NCBI GenBank assembly: GCA_030849075.1
Contig: JASAOO010002973.1
Coordinates: forward strand, 1-15,506
Reading direction: 5' to 3'
Length of the DNA: 15,506 bases
Origin: Zelonia costaricensis
Lineage: Eukaryota; Euglenozoa; Kinetoplastea; Trypanosomatida; Trypanosomatidae
Of this stretch, positions 8,177-15,506 are shown in pieces (position 1 is the stretch's first letter; each line of letters opens with the position of its first letter). The translations under genes were made by a program, and so were the position numbers. The notes under the pieces were generated by a model. That model searched no databases. It saw only the letters and a program-made list of their open reading frames with translations, and was not told the DNA's origin.

Positions 8177-8206
8177 CTACGTGTAATCGAGGGGGATGGG
8201 GAGAGC
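8177..8206 (-). promoter_or_regulatory. candidate spliced-leader acceptor of EMC2
   Basis: A short C-rich pyrimidine tract (about 8205-8190 on the minus strand) is followed by an AG at 8178/8177, then a 41-nt pyrimidine-rich leader with no ATG before the EMC2 start. The tract is weaker than those of neighbouring genes. Confidence 0.4.
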
Positions 8207-8340
8207 GGCCGGAGGTGAGTCAAGAGAGGGTCCGTGATGCTGCCTTGCTGCTGTTCTTTGTGTGCTCTTCACGTGCGACACCGCGTTCGTCTGAGCGTCC
8301 GGTTCTGTGTGGGGTGGGGGTGCGCACGTGAGTGTGATGT

Positions 8341-8367
8341 CGTGTGTGTGTGTGTGCGTGTGTGTGC
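8341..8367. repeat. (GT)n microsatellite, interrupted
   Basis: GT repeat with a single GC interruption, in the ATG-free flank upstream of EMC2. Confidence 0.85.
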
Positions 8368-8624
8368 CGGTCGAAACAAAGTACAGGCAACACGAAAACG
8401 TTGGCCGTGTGGGAGTTCGAAATTATCAAGAGTGAGTGCGTGCCTGGCAGAGAAGCTCACGCACGTGCGGCTCCGGCAAACTCGCTTCACCTTGCTGGCT
8501 GGCAACGACAGCGCGGAGGAGCGGAGTGCAAGCCGCAGGGAGCACCTGGTGGTACTCCCCGCGAACACCGCCATCGCAACCAAAAGGAGCTGCAGAGCAC
8601 ACAAAACAGGACCAGCCACGCTGT

Positions 8625-8660
8625 GCGTGTGTGTGTGTGTGTGCGCGTGTGCGCGCTTCT
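8625..8660. repeat. (GT)n/(GC)n alternating purine-pyrimidine tract
   Basis: GT repeat passing into GCGC steps. It is alternating purine-pyrimidine throughout, so it could adopt Z-DNA. Confidence 0.75.
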
Positions 8661-8886
8661 GTGTGCAGCCCAGAGCCAACCAGAAGAGTCAGACGGCAAA
8701 AATACAGACAAAAAAGGGGCGCCGGTGTCGTGATCGCCGGTCAGCACCGACGGCATCCGAAGAGTCGCGTGCGTGACGAGTCGAGCGCGAGGATATCTTC
8801 GTAGAACAGACGCTTGGACGAGGAGCTCACATACGTGAAAGGGCACACCCACACCGGGCCCACACGCAGCATCGGCGTTTGCGCCC

Positions 8887-11586
8887 CTACTCCCACGCCG
8901 TCAGCATCGTCGTCTCGCCCTGGCCCGTCACCATCACGGATCGGTTCACCATGCGCTGGCGGTCCTGCAGCCACTCGCGGTACTCCTGGTGACGCTGCTT
9001 GCGTCGCAGGCGCAGGGCGGCGTCCTCGGCGTCATCCTCCTCCCCCGCCGCCCCACCCGCGCCGCCGCGAGACCCACGCGCACCACTCGTGCCGCGGCGC
9101 GGCGAGTCCGCCGCATCCAGGCGGGGGCGGCGTACAAGAAAACCGTCCCCGCCACGCCGCGGCCCCGACGGGCCACCCGGCGCACCACCGCCGCCAGCCG
9201 TCGCACCGGCCCTCTGCGCCTCCCGCTCTTCCGCCTCCATGGCGGTGTTGACTTCCCTCTGGAAGGCCGCCTGCTGCCGCTCCCGCGCTGCGGCGTCCTC
9301 GGCGGCCTTGCGACGCATCCGCGCCTCCTTCTCCGCGCGCCGCCGCGCCAGCTCCGCCTCCCACGCCGCCTTCTTCTTCCGCTGCGCGGCGGCCTCTGCC
9401 TCTGTGATGGGCGGGGGACCTCCTCCCCCTGCTCCTGCGCCCGTGTTGGCGCCACCGGCACTGGTTTGCGTGCGGCTGCGCTCGTCCTCGCCGTCGGCCA
9501 GAACGGGAAGCGGGGCTGAGCCGTTCAGGATCTGCCGCACGTACGCAGGCCCCTCCACCGGCTCCTCGGCCCGCGACAGCGGGTAGTAGCGGCGATCGAG
9601 TCGGAGGTAGACGCGGTTGGGCAGGCCGCTCGTCTCGGGTGAGGTCGCCGTGGTGCTGCTCGTGCTGCCGCTGCTGCTGCCGCCCGTCGCTCGCTCCGCC
9701 TCCGATGCGGCCTCGAGCTGCGCGCGCAGGGCGCTGAGCCGCAGCGGCCGCATTGCGTTCTGCACGGCGCCGCCGAAGCTGTCGCTGGCGAGAAAGCGAG
9801 TCAGCGCGTCGCTGTCGCTGGGGAACAGCGGGAGCGCCTCCTTGCCGGACACCGCCTGCTGCCCGGCCAGTGGGTCGTTCGTGAAGGCGGCCGTCAGCAG
9901 GTCGTAGCGGCTCACGACGTGGACGCCGATGAGGGGGTCGGGGCTGCGCAACCCGTCCTCCCGCCTCGCCGCCGCCGCATCCCCCGCCGCCGCGTCCACG
10001 CCGCCGTCGCCGCCGCCGTCGTCAAAACGCGACTGCAGCGGGGCGAGCACCAGCACCGAGGGCACCTGCGACACGTACAGGCTGTCCGCCGCAGCCGGCA
10101 GCTGCTCGGCGTCCACCCAGAGCACCTCCACCCGCATCGGCGGCGACCACGCCTTCTCCACGCGGCGGCGCACCTTCGCGCCCTTCTCGAGCGTCGTCGT
10201 GTTGTACCGAATAGTCGTCTGCTGCAGCCGCCGCGCCACCGCGACGGCGACGTCGAGGTGGTGATGGAACCACATCTCATCACTCTCACGCAGCACAAAC
10301 ACAATCTTGATGGCTTTCTGCAGCACCGTCAGCTCGTGCAGCAGCTGCGGCGCCGTGCCCACCTTGCGCAGCGGGCTGGTCGTGGTGAAGGCATCCATGG
10401 CGCGGCGCCACGCCTGCAGCTGCGCAGCCTCGGCATCCGCCGCCGCTGTCACTGCAGCGACCCACGCGCTCGACGCCACCTCGGCCACCTCCGTCACGGT
10501 GCCGATGGCCTGCGGTGCAGCGGTGCCCGCCACCACCACCGCCGCCCTTTCCGCTGCCGACGCCCCCGCTGCGGGCTCGCACGCGGCCGAAACGCTCGAC
10601 CACGGCGCCGTCGTCAGCGTGTGTTCGTGCGGTAGGCCGAACGCTGCGGCCACCTCCGGCGAGTCCGTCACCAGCGCGAGCACACCGTTGCCGGCCTGCG
10701 TGGCAAGCGACGAAAGCGCCGCAACAACCTCCTCGGAGCCGTGGCGCGTGAGGCGCACGTAGGCGAGCGACACCAGCGACGGTGCCGTCGCGCGGGAGGT
10801 GTTGGCCGACGCTGTTGCCGGCGTCATGGCGACTGCGTCGCGCACGAGGCGAACCGTCTGCAGCATCTCTGCGGTGCTGAAAACAAACTGGAGGCTCGGG
10901 ATGAGATGCAGCGTGACGGGGTCCGTGTAGCGGCCAGGCAGCTCGCTCAGCGCCCACTGGCGCAGCTCGACGTAGCTCATGCGCGCGAGGGCGACCGGGG
11001 ACGCAGCCGTGTAGTGAGTGGCGGCCTGGAAAGGACTCGCCGCAATGACGGCGCCAGGCGCTACCTGCACCTTCGCGGCATCACCGTGGAACAGCACGAG
11101 CGCCGGCACGCGCGTCGTGCCGATCAGAAGCAGTTCCACAAACCGTCGGTCCGCCACCGTGGGGGGGATAATGAACTCGTGCACGCGCAGCACCGACGGC
11201 GGCACATCCGCGGCGAGCTGGCGCATGTGGCCTCGCAACGCGTTCGCCGCCAACGCGCTGTCCACGTTGGCGTCTCCGTGGGCGACGCTGTCGGTGAAGA
11301 GGATCAGCACAGGGTGCGCCGGCAGGGGGGCCGGGGTCGGCAGCTGCCCATCCGCGCCGCCCGCGAGCACTTCCATCAGGGCGGTGGCGGACGGCAGCGA
11401 GAAGGGATGGGCGACGGCGGGGAGTGTGGCGCTGCTGTTGCGGGCGAGGGCACTGGGGCAGCGCAGGAAGAGAAGGAGTAGCAGCAGCGCCAGCACCGTC
11501 GATGTCGAGGCGGCGACGGGCCCCAGAGAGCGGCCGCGGCGCGTCCAGCTACCAAAGGTGTTATGCTGCATCGCCACGCACGACAT
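8887..11586 (-). CDS. secretory-pathway protein with cryptic thioredoxin-like segments, 899 aa
   Basis: The start is the first ATG after a textbook acceptor; the longer frame to 11700 opens with GTG and lies upstream of that acceptor. Met6 could also serve. Residues 15-48 form a signal peptide: basic SWTRRGR, a Leu-rich core at 31-41 and an AXA-type ending SALA (45-48). Two segments have the order of a thioredoxin fold. Segment 92-168 has strand PVLILFTDS, strand RVHEFIIP, then TTRVPALVLFHGD. Segment 427-516 has IKIVFVLRE, VEVLWVDAEQ, then VSQVPSVLVLAPL; Pro161 and Pro509 sit where the cis-proline would be. There is no CXXC, and the only cysteines are 3, 43 and 336, so a redox role is unlikely and a binding role is more plausible. 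A charged helix (about 728-793) and an Arg/Gly-rich tail (808-846) follow. Sequons occur at 50, 262, 462, 688 and 881. There is no C-terminal membrane anchor or KDEL. ER or secreted location is inferred; the exact family is not recognised. Confidence 0.85.
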   Translation of the reverse strand: MSCVAMQHNTFGSWTRRGRSLGPVAASTSTVLALLLLLLFLRCPSALARNSSATLPAVAHPFSLPSATALMEVLAGGADGQLPTPAPLPAHPVLILFTDSVAHGDANVDSALAANALRGHMRQLAADVPPSVLRVHEFIIPPTVADRRFVELLLIGTTRVPALVLFHGDAAKVQVAPGAVIAASPFQAATHYTAASPVALARMSYVELRQWALSELPGRYTDPVTLHLIPSLQFVFSTAEMLQTVRLVRDAVAMTPATASANTSRATAPSLVSLAYVRLTRHGSEEVVAALSSLATQAGNGVLALVTDSPEVAAAFGLPHEHTLTTAPWSSVSAACEPAAGASAAERAAVVVAGTAAPQAIGTVTEVAEVASSAWVAAVTAAADAEAAQLQAWRRAMDAFTTTSPLRKVGTAPQLLHELTVLQKAIKIVFVLRESDEMWFHHHLDVAVAVARRLQQTTIRYNTTTLEKGAKVRRRVEKAWSPPMRVEVLWVDAEQLPAAADSLYVSQVPSVLVLAPLQSRFDDGGGDGGVDAAAGDAAAARREDGLRSPDPLIGVHVVSRYDLLTAAFTNDPLAGQQAVSGKEALPLFPSDSDALTRFLASDSFGGAVQNAMRPLRLSALRAQLEAASEAERATGGSSSGSTSSTTATSPETSGLPNRVYLRLDRRYYPLSRAEEPVEGPAYVRQILNGSAPLPVLADGEDERSRTQTSAGGANTGAGAGGGGPPPITEAEAAAQRKKKAAWEAELARRRAEKEARMRRKAAEDAAARERQQAAFQREVNTAMEAEEREAQRAGATAGGGGAPGGPSGPRRGGDGFLVRRPRLDAADSPRRGTSGARGSRGGAGGAAGEEDDAEDAALRLRRKQRHQEYREWLQDRQRMVNRSVMVTGQGETTMLTAWE

Positions 11587-11605
11587 TCTTGCGCGTGCAA
11601 GTCGA

Positions 11606-11656
11606 CTAGTGTGTTTGGTCGGTGAGGGGAGGGGAGGGGAGGGGAGGGGGGGGGGG
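11606..11656 (-). promoter_or_regulatory. spliced-leader acceptor of the 899-aa gene
   Basis: On the minus strand a C11 run and CCCCT repeats (11656-11626) form a long pyrimidine tract, followed by an AG at 11607/11606 and a 19-nt leader to the ATG at 11586. On the plus strand the same block is (GGGGA)n plus G11 and could form a G-quadruplex in the template strand. The site rules out translation from the frame's upstream GTG at 11700. Confidence 0.7.
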
Positions 11657-12330
11657 CGTCGCGGTGCGTTGTGAGTCGGTAGCACCTGGCAACCCGCCAC
11701 GTAAAAGAAGCAGACAAGAGCACGACAGAACGAGCGGCTTTGGGTATTGAGGCTTCCGGTTGGGGGGAAAGGAGAGGAACACCGGGCGGCGTTCGTCGCA
11801 GCCGTGGGGGATGTCGTACAGCCCTGAGCGGCTTCTTTTTTTTTTCCAGGACGTCCAGAAAGCTATGGGGACGACGAAGTCACGGCAGCAACAGCAGCCG
11901 CACAAGACGAGGGAGGTGGGGAAGGGGCACGTGATGGGTGGGTGCCGCATCGCAGCGGAGTTCCATTGAAGAGGGGAGAGAGAGAAGGGTGGTGGAGCGA
12001 CGGCTGCCCTCAGTACGCGAGCGCACGCAGCTTGGGGTGCAGACGGGCGGTGATGCGCGCGGGCTGGTGGCGCGTCAGTGGGACAAGGCGCCTGACATCA
12101 AGTATTAGGGGAGGGAGGTATGGGCCCAAGAGACGGCGAGCGAAGTGGTGGGCCCTCCCTCCTCCTCCCTTCACCCCCACCCCCTTCGGACCCCTCCACT
12201 GTGCGCTGCGCGTAGTGCACTGGCAAGAAACTTGTGGCTTCCCTTTTTCTTCTCTTCTCGCATTCCCTTGTGCATCGCTCGGAGTGCGAGTAGCTCGCGC
12301 TGATCCGTGCACCTCTCTGTGGGCACTCAA

Positions 12331-12421
<91 letters not shown>

Positions 12422-12444
12422 CGTGTGTGTGTGTGTGTGTGTGT
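12331..12444. repeat. compound (GT)n array with a 40-base superperiod
   Basis: About 114 bases of GT repeat, interrupted at two points by GAGC exactly 40 bases apart (12379 and 12419). The spacing suggests duplication of a 40-base unit rather than simple slippage of the dinucleotide. Confidence 0.9.
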
Positions 12445-12824
12445 ACACTTGGAGGGGTGAGAGTGTCGGCTCCAGCTCCCCAGCTGCCCAATTTCGAGCA
12501 GTGCGCCGCCGCCGTGCCGATACCCTCGTCGCGCGCACACAGCGCAAGAGGGCCACACAATAGAGTGGGGGGGAGCTGAGAGGGGAGAGAGGTTGCACCC
12601 GTGGTCCCTTCTCTCCTGGACCCCCACATCCCCCACCCCCTCGGACTCTTCGGCGAAGAGAAAGATGGCGGCCGCGGTTGAAGAGCGCAACGCGCCGACC
12701 ACGCGGGACAGCGACGGCGAGCGACAACACCCTCCACAAAGCTGCAGCGCATCCGTCACCAGGGGGGAGGGAGGGAGGGGGAAGCGCTGCACAACACACT
12801 TGCTTTGCGCAACTGCACAGGAGT

Positions 12825-12825
<1 letters not shown>

Positions 12826-12857
<32 letters not shown>
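12826..12857. repeat. (CA)16 microsatellite
   Basis: About 32 bases of CA, reading as (UG)n in the minus-strand RNA. It is opposite in sense to the array at 12331-12444 and could pair with it. Confidence 0.9.
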
Positions 12858-12858
<1 letters not shown>

Positions 12859-13383
12859 CACCCAACCATACGCGACGAGGGAAGGGGAAAAGAAACTCCG
12901 GACAGCTGGCAGAGATGCGGTTACGCTGGCTTGCCGGAGTTAGCGTGATGCCTGCAGAAAAGCAGGAAGGAGTCGATGGAGGCGACCACCCCACCCCATC
13001 CCACGGGAACCAAAGACGCAGTACCGGGGACGCCGACGGCAACACACGCGCACACATAACACACAGAGAAAAAAGTGAAAGAGCGCCGCACGCGCGCAGC
13101 GGCAGACCAACGCGCCGGCACGCACACGCACACACACACACGCGCGCGAGTCGCAGGCGGTGCAGCAAGAAAGGAAGAGGCAGCGAAGGGAGACGGAAAC
13201 ACAAAAAAAAAACAGAGAAAAAAGACGTTAAAGGAGAGGCGAGGTCCGTCACAAATCCGTGAAACCAAGAATGGGGCACACACACACACACAAGTGGGGG
13301 CATAAAGGGAACGCAAGGGGGGGGAAGGTCCATCAGCGTACGGCACTCCGTCCCTCTCTCTCCCCCTTCTCCGCCGTTGGCAG

Positions 13384-13420
13384 GCACACACATACACACA
13401 CACAAACGCACACAAGCGCA
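13384..13420. repeat. interrupted (CA)n tract
   Basis: CA repeat with TA, AA and GC interruptions in the peptidase T 3' flank. Confidence 0.75.
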
Positions 13421-13579
13421 TCGCTCAGCTACGCGTTGCGTGCTGTTCTGGCCATACAGACCAACTCGGGGTGGAGCATGACGGTCCGAGCAGGTGAAGG
13501 GATGAGATGGGTAACGCTGGCCTCCGCCTGCCCAACCCGCGGACGCGCGGGCACGCAGAGAGGACGCGAAAGAAGTCCG

Positions 13580-13700
13580 ACACACACACACACACACACA
13601 TACACACACACACAGACACATGCACGCACACACATGCACACACACACATACACACACACACACGCACACACATACACACACACACATACACACACACGCA
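13580..13700. repeat. long interrupted (CA)n array
   Basis: About 120 bases of CA repeat with scattered CATA, CAGA and GCAC steps. It reads as (UG)n in the minus-strand RNA and is complementary to the GT array at 13864-13922. Confidence 0.9.
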
Positions 13701-13863
13701 TACGGACTCACAGAGATGACCTCGCACCCGCCGCGCACGTCGCTGCGAGCCAGAGAAGTACAACACACACGCAGCGAGGCGCGGCAACGAACCAGGGGGT
13801 GGGGAGGAGACGTGGGGGGGCAGAGGAGGGAGGCAGAGGTCGCCTCTTAGTTAGCTCTTTTAC

Positions 13864-13922
13864 GTGTTTGCGTGTGTTTGTGTGTGTATGCGTATGTGTG
13901 TCTGTGTGCGTGTGTGTGTGTG
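13864..13922. repeat. interrupted (GT)n array
   Basis: GT repeat with TTTG, TATG and TCTG interruptions, followed by a G/T-rich stretch to about 13948. It lies 274 nt past the peptidase T stop codon and reads as CA-rich in its 3'UTR. Confidence 0.85.
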
Positions 13923-14195
13923 CTGGTGGGTGAGTGGGTGTGGGTCTGAGATGATCATGTACGCCACGTGTGCTGGTTTTCGAAGTGTGCGGCACCCCCG
14001 AACACGCGCTCGCACACCGCCTCCACGAAGAAACGTTCGCATTGGCAATAGAGAAGAGAGAGGGGGATGCGGCGTCGAGGCGGCAGGAGCCGAGCAGAGA
14101 GGGACGCGGGAAGGTCGGCCGTGACTCGTCCGCGCGGAGGCCATGCCACTCCCACACCTCTCCTCTCCCGTCTTGGGCCCCCTCTGCCTTCACAC

Positions 14196-15467
14196 TCACA
14201 GAGAGGACGGCGTCTTCTTGCGTTTGTCGGCGCCGAGCAACACAATGTTGCGACACACCTCGAACGCCTTCACAAAGGCCGGGAGGGGCAGGAACTCAAA
14301 GCGGGAGTGGAAGTTGTGTGCCCCGGTGAAGAAGTTCGGCGTGAGCAGGCCCTTCGCCGACAGCGCTGCGCCGTCTGTTCCGCCGCGCATGGGAATGATG
14401 TTGGGCTTGACGCCGGCCTTGGCCATCGCCTCGAGCAGCAGGTCAATCGCGGTGCGGTCATCCTTGAGCGAGTTCGCGATGTTGGCGTACACGTCCTCGA
14501 TCGCGATCTCGACCTTGCCGGTCGGGTACTTGGCTTGAATCTCCTTCGCCACGTCCATCATGCGCGCCTTGCGGGCCGTGTACTTGGCGAGGTCGTGCTC
14601 CCGCACCATGGCCTGCAGCGTGGCCTCCGTGGAGCCCGCCTCCATCTTGTGGAACCACCAGTACCCCTCCCGCAGCTCCGTGCACTCAGGCGTCTCCTCG
14701 CGGTTGAACTGCGCCATGTAGTCCATCGCCATCAGCAACGGGTTCACCATGACCCCCTTGGCCGACATGGGGTGCGCCGACACACCGGTGAACTTGATCG
14801 TCGCGCTCGCGGCGTTGAAGCACTCGTAGACCACCTCGCCGAGCTCGCAGCAGTCCAGCGTGTACGCGAAGTCCACGTTGAAGCGGCCCTTGACGTCGAG
14901 GTGCTTCGCACCGACCAGCCCGATCTCCTCGTCGGGGACGAAGCAGATGACGATGTCGCCGTGCTTCTCCTTGCTCGAGTCGAGCTTGGCGATCATCTCC
15001 ATGACGGACGTGATGGCCGCCTTGTCGTCCGCGCCGAGCACGCTGGTGCCGTCGCTGAAGAGGATGTCTTGGCCGACGTACTTCTTCAGCTCGGGGTGCT
15101 CGGCAACCTTCATCACGATGCTCTTCTCCGCGTTGAGGCAGACGTCGCCGCCGCTGTAGTGGATCTTCTGGGCCTTCACATCTGGGCTGAGACCACTGTC
15201 GAAGGTGTCCAGGTGGCAGATGAACCCGATGCGCGGGGCTCCTGGCGCGTTACCGGGCTTCACCGCCGTGACGGTGGCGTACTTGTCGCACACAACGTTC
15301 TGCAGCCCCAGCTCCTGCAGCTCCTTCGCAAGGAGGTCGGCGAGCACCTGCTGCCCGGGTGTGGACGGAATGCACTTGCCGAGCTTGCGCGGGTCGCTCT
15401 GCGTCGTGATGGCCGAGTAGCGGCGGAACCGCTCCTCCAGGCGCTGGGCGATGGGCTTCGCGGACAT
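14196..15467 (-). CDS. pepT: peptidase T (tripeptide aminopeptidase, family M20B), 423 aa, C-terminal SSL
   Basis: Peptidase T is a dizinc exopeptidase that removes the N-terminal residue of tripeptides. The full M20B motif set is visible: HLDT with His85 and catalytic Asp87, GADDKA with bridging Asp147, DEEIG with catalytic Glu180 and metal ligand Glu181, YTLD with Asp205, SAHP with His232 in the dimerisation lid, RGGTDG at 361-366, and NFHSRFEF with His387, which matches the last ligand (His379) of the about 408-residue bacterial enzymes. The protein is therefore intact and probably active. It has no signal peptide. The extra C-terminal tail is basic (DKRKK, 414-418) and ends in Ser-Ser-Leu, a tripeptide accepted as a PTS1 in trypanosomatid glycosomal PGK. 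The family is mainly bacterial, which suggests old lateral transfer, but GC content and codon choice look like the neighbours. The leader up to the window edge is pyrimidine-rich with no AG, so its splice acceptor lies outside. Confidence 0.95.
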   Translation of the reverse strand: MSAKPIAQRLEERFRRYSAITTQSDPRKLGKCIPSTPGQQVLADLLAKELQELGLQNVVCDKYATVTAVKPGNAPGAPRIGFICHLDTFDSGLSPDVKAQKIHYSGGDVCLNAEKSIVMKVAEHPELKKYVGQDILFSDGTSVLGADDKAAITSVMEMIAKLDSSKEKHGDIVICFVPDEEIGLVGAKHLDVKGRFNVDFAYTLDCCELGEVVYECFNAASATIKFTGVSAHPMSAKGVMVNPLLMAMDYMAQFNREETPECTELREGYWWFHKMEAGSTEATLQAMVREHDLAKYTARKARMMDVAKEIQAKYPTGKVEIAIEDVYANIANSLKDDRTAIDLLLEAMAKAGVKPNIIPMRGGTDGAALSAKGLLTPNFFTGAHNFHSRFEFLPLPAFVKAFEVCRNIVLLGADKRKKTPSSL

Positions 15468-15506
15468 GATGGAAGAAGAAGAAGAGTAACAGTCACGTGG
15501 AGCAAG
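15468..15506 (-). promoter_or_regulatory. pyrimidine-rich leader just upstream of peptidase T
   Basis: On the minus strand a CTT-repeat tract (about 15488-15471) ends a few bases before the ATG. No AG falls between it and the start, so it is unlikely to serve as this gene's acceptor tract; it is probably part of the 5'UTR. Confidence 0.4.

Larger units (their letters stand above)
8136..8886 (-). other. spacer between the 899-aa gene and EMC2
   Basis: No gene is seen. The sense strand has no ATG from 8136 to 8571 and gains them beyond that. GT-rich runs occur at about 8341-8367 and 8625-8660. The upstream part should be 3'UTR of the 899-aa gene and the downstream part the 5' region of EMC2. 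Confidence 0.55.
11587..14195 (-). other. 2.6-kb repeat-rich spacer, mostly 3' flank of peptidase T
   Basis: No gene is supported. Long open frames here (for example minus-strand frames across 12010-13768) are low-complexity shadows of dinucleotide repeats. The first 361 bases upstream of the 899-aa start have no sense ATG; beyond 11948 sense ATGs are common. Dinucleotide tracts: (GT)n at 12331-12444, (CA)n at 12826-12857, 13276-13291, 13384-13404 and 13580-13700, and (GT)n at 13864-13922. An A-rich stretch with A9 lies near 13203-13211. A plus-strand pyrimidine tract plus CAG lies at 11831-11849. A degenerate SIDER element is possible but was not recognised. Confidence 0.6.

Noticed and set aside
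11587..11700. N-terminal extension of the 899-aa protein
   Set aside because: It opens with GTG, contains the acceptor tract and AG at 11606, and would hide the signal peptide behind a Pro-rich stretch.
12010..12861. 283-aa minus-strand open frame with His-Thr repeats
   Set aside because: It overlaps the GT array in another frame and is low-complexity throughout, so it is a repeat shadow.
12098..13768. 556-aa minus-strand open frame with Cys-Val repeats
   Set aside because: Its apparent coding is created by (GT)n/(CA)n tracts and lacks any ordered, family-like segment.
13580..13922. Dinucleotide arrays considered as a strand-switch region or transcription boundary
   Set aside because: Genes on both sides have the same orientation, so there is no change in coding strand to support a boundary.

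Overview
The window looks like nuclear DNA of a trypanosomatid, most likely Leishmania or a close relative such as Leptomonas, Crithidia or Endotrypanum. The reasons are: GC-rich intronless genes all on one strand; long spacers full of (GT)n/(CA)n and purine/pyrimidine tracts; a pyrimidine tract plus AG (spliced-leader acceptor) just before the first ATG of several genes; and a bacterial-type peptidase T next to eukaryotic genes. The genus cannot be fixed from sequence reading alone.

All five coding regions I support lie on the minus strand, so the window reads as part of one polycistronic unit transcribed from right to left. In transcription order they are: peptidase T (14196-15467, C-terminus SSL, a possible glycosomal signal); a 2.6-kb spacer rich in dinucleotide repeats; an 899-residue protein with a signal peptide and cryptic thioredoxin-like segments (8887-11586); a short spacer; the TPR protein EMC2 of the ER membrane protein complex (7182-8135); a 1.85-kb spacer; a 494-residue coiled-coil protein resembling the C-terminal part of the centriolar protein CEP120 (3845-5329); an 850-base spacer; and an unrecognised 715-residue protein (848-2995). 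At the left edge is the 3' flank of that last gene and a probable splice acceptor for a further gene lying off the window. Neighbouring genes in trypanosomatid units usually share transcription but not function, so no joint pathway is inferred.

The strongest non-coding signal is strand-specific. Upstream of each start codon that has enough visible flank there is a run with no ATG in any frame on the sense strand: 508, 1089, 436 and 361 bases, and at least 624 bases at the left edge. The opposite strand of the same runs carries about 20 ATGs. In the spacer between EMC2 and the coiled-coil gene the change is abrupt near 6419, which may mark where one transcript's 3' region ends and the next gene's 5' region begins. 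These runs also settle two start codons: 2995 rather than 3337, and 11586 rather than 11700, because the longer frames open only with GTG. No tRNA, rRNA, CRISPR array or intact mobile element was seen.
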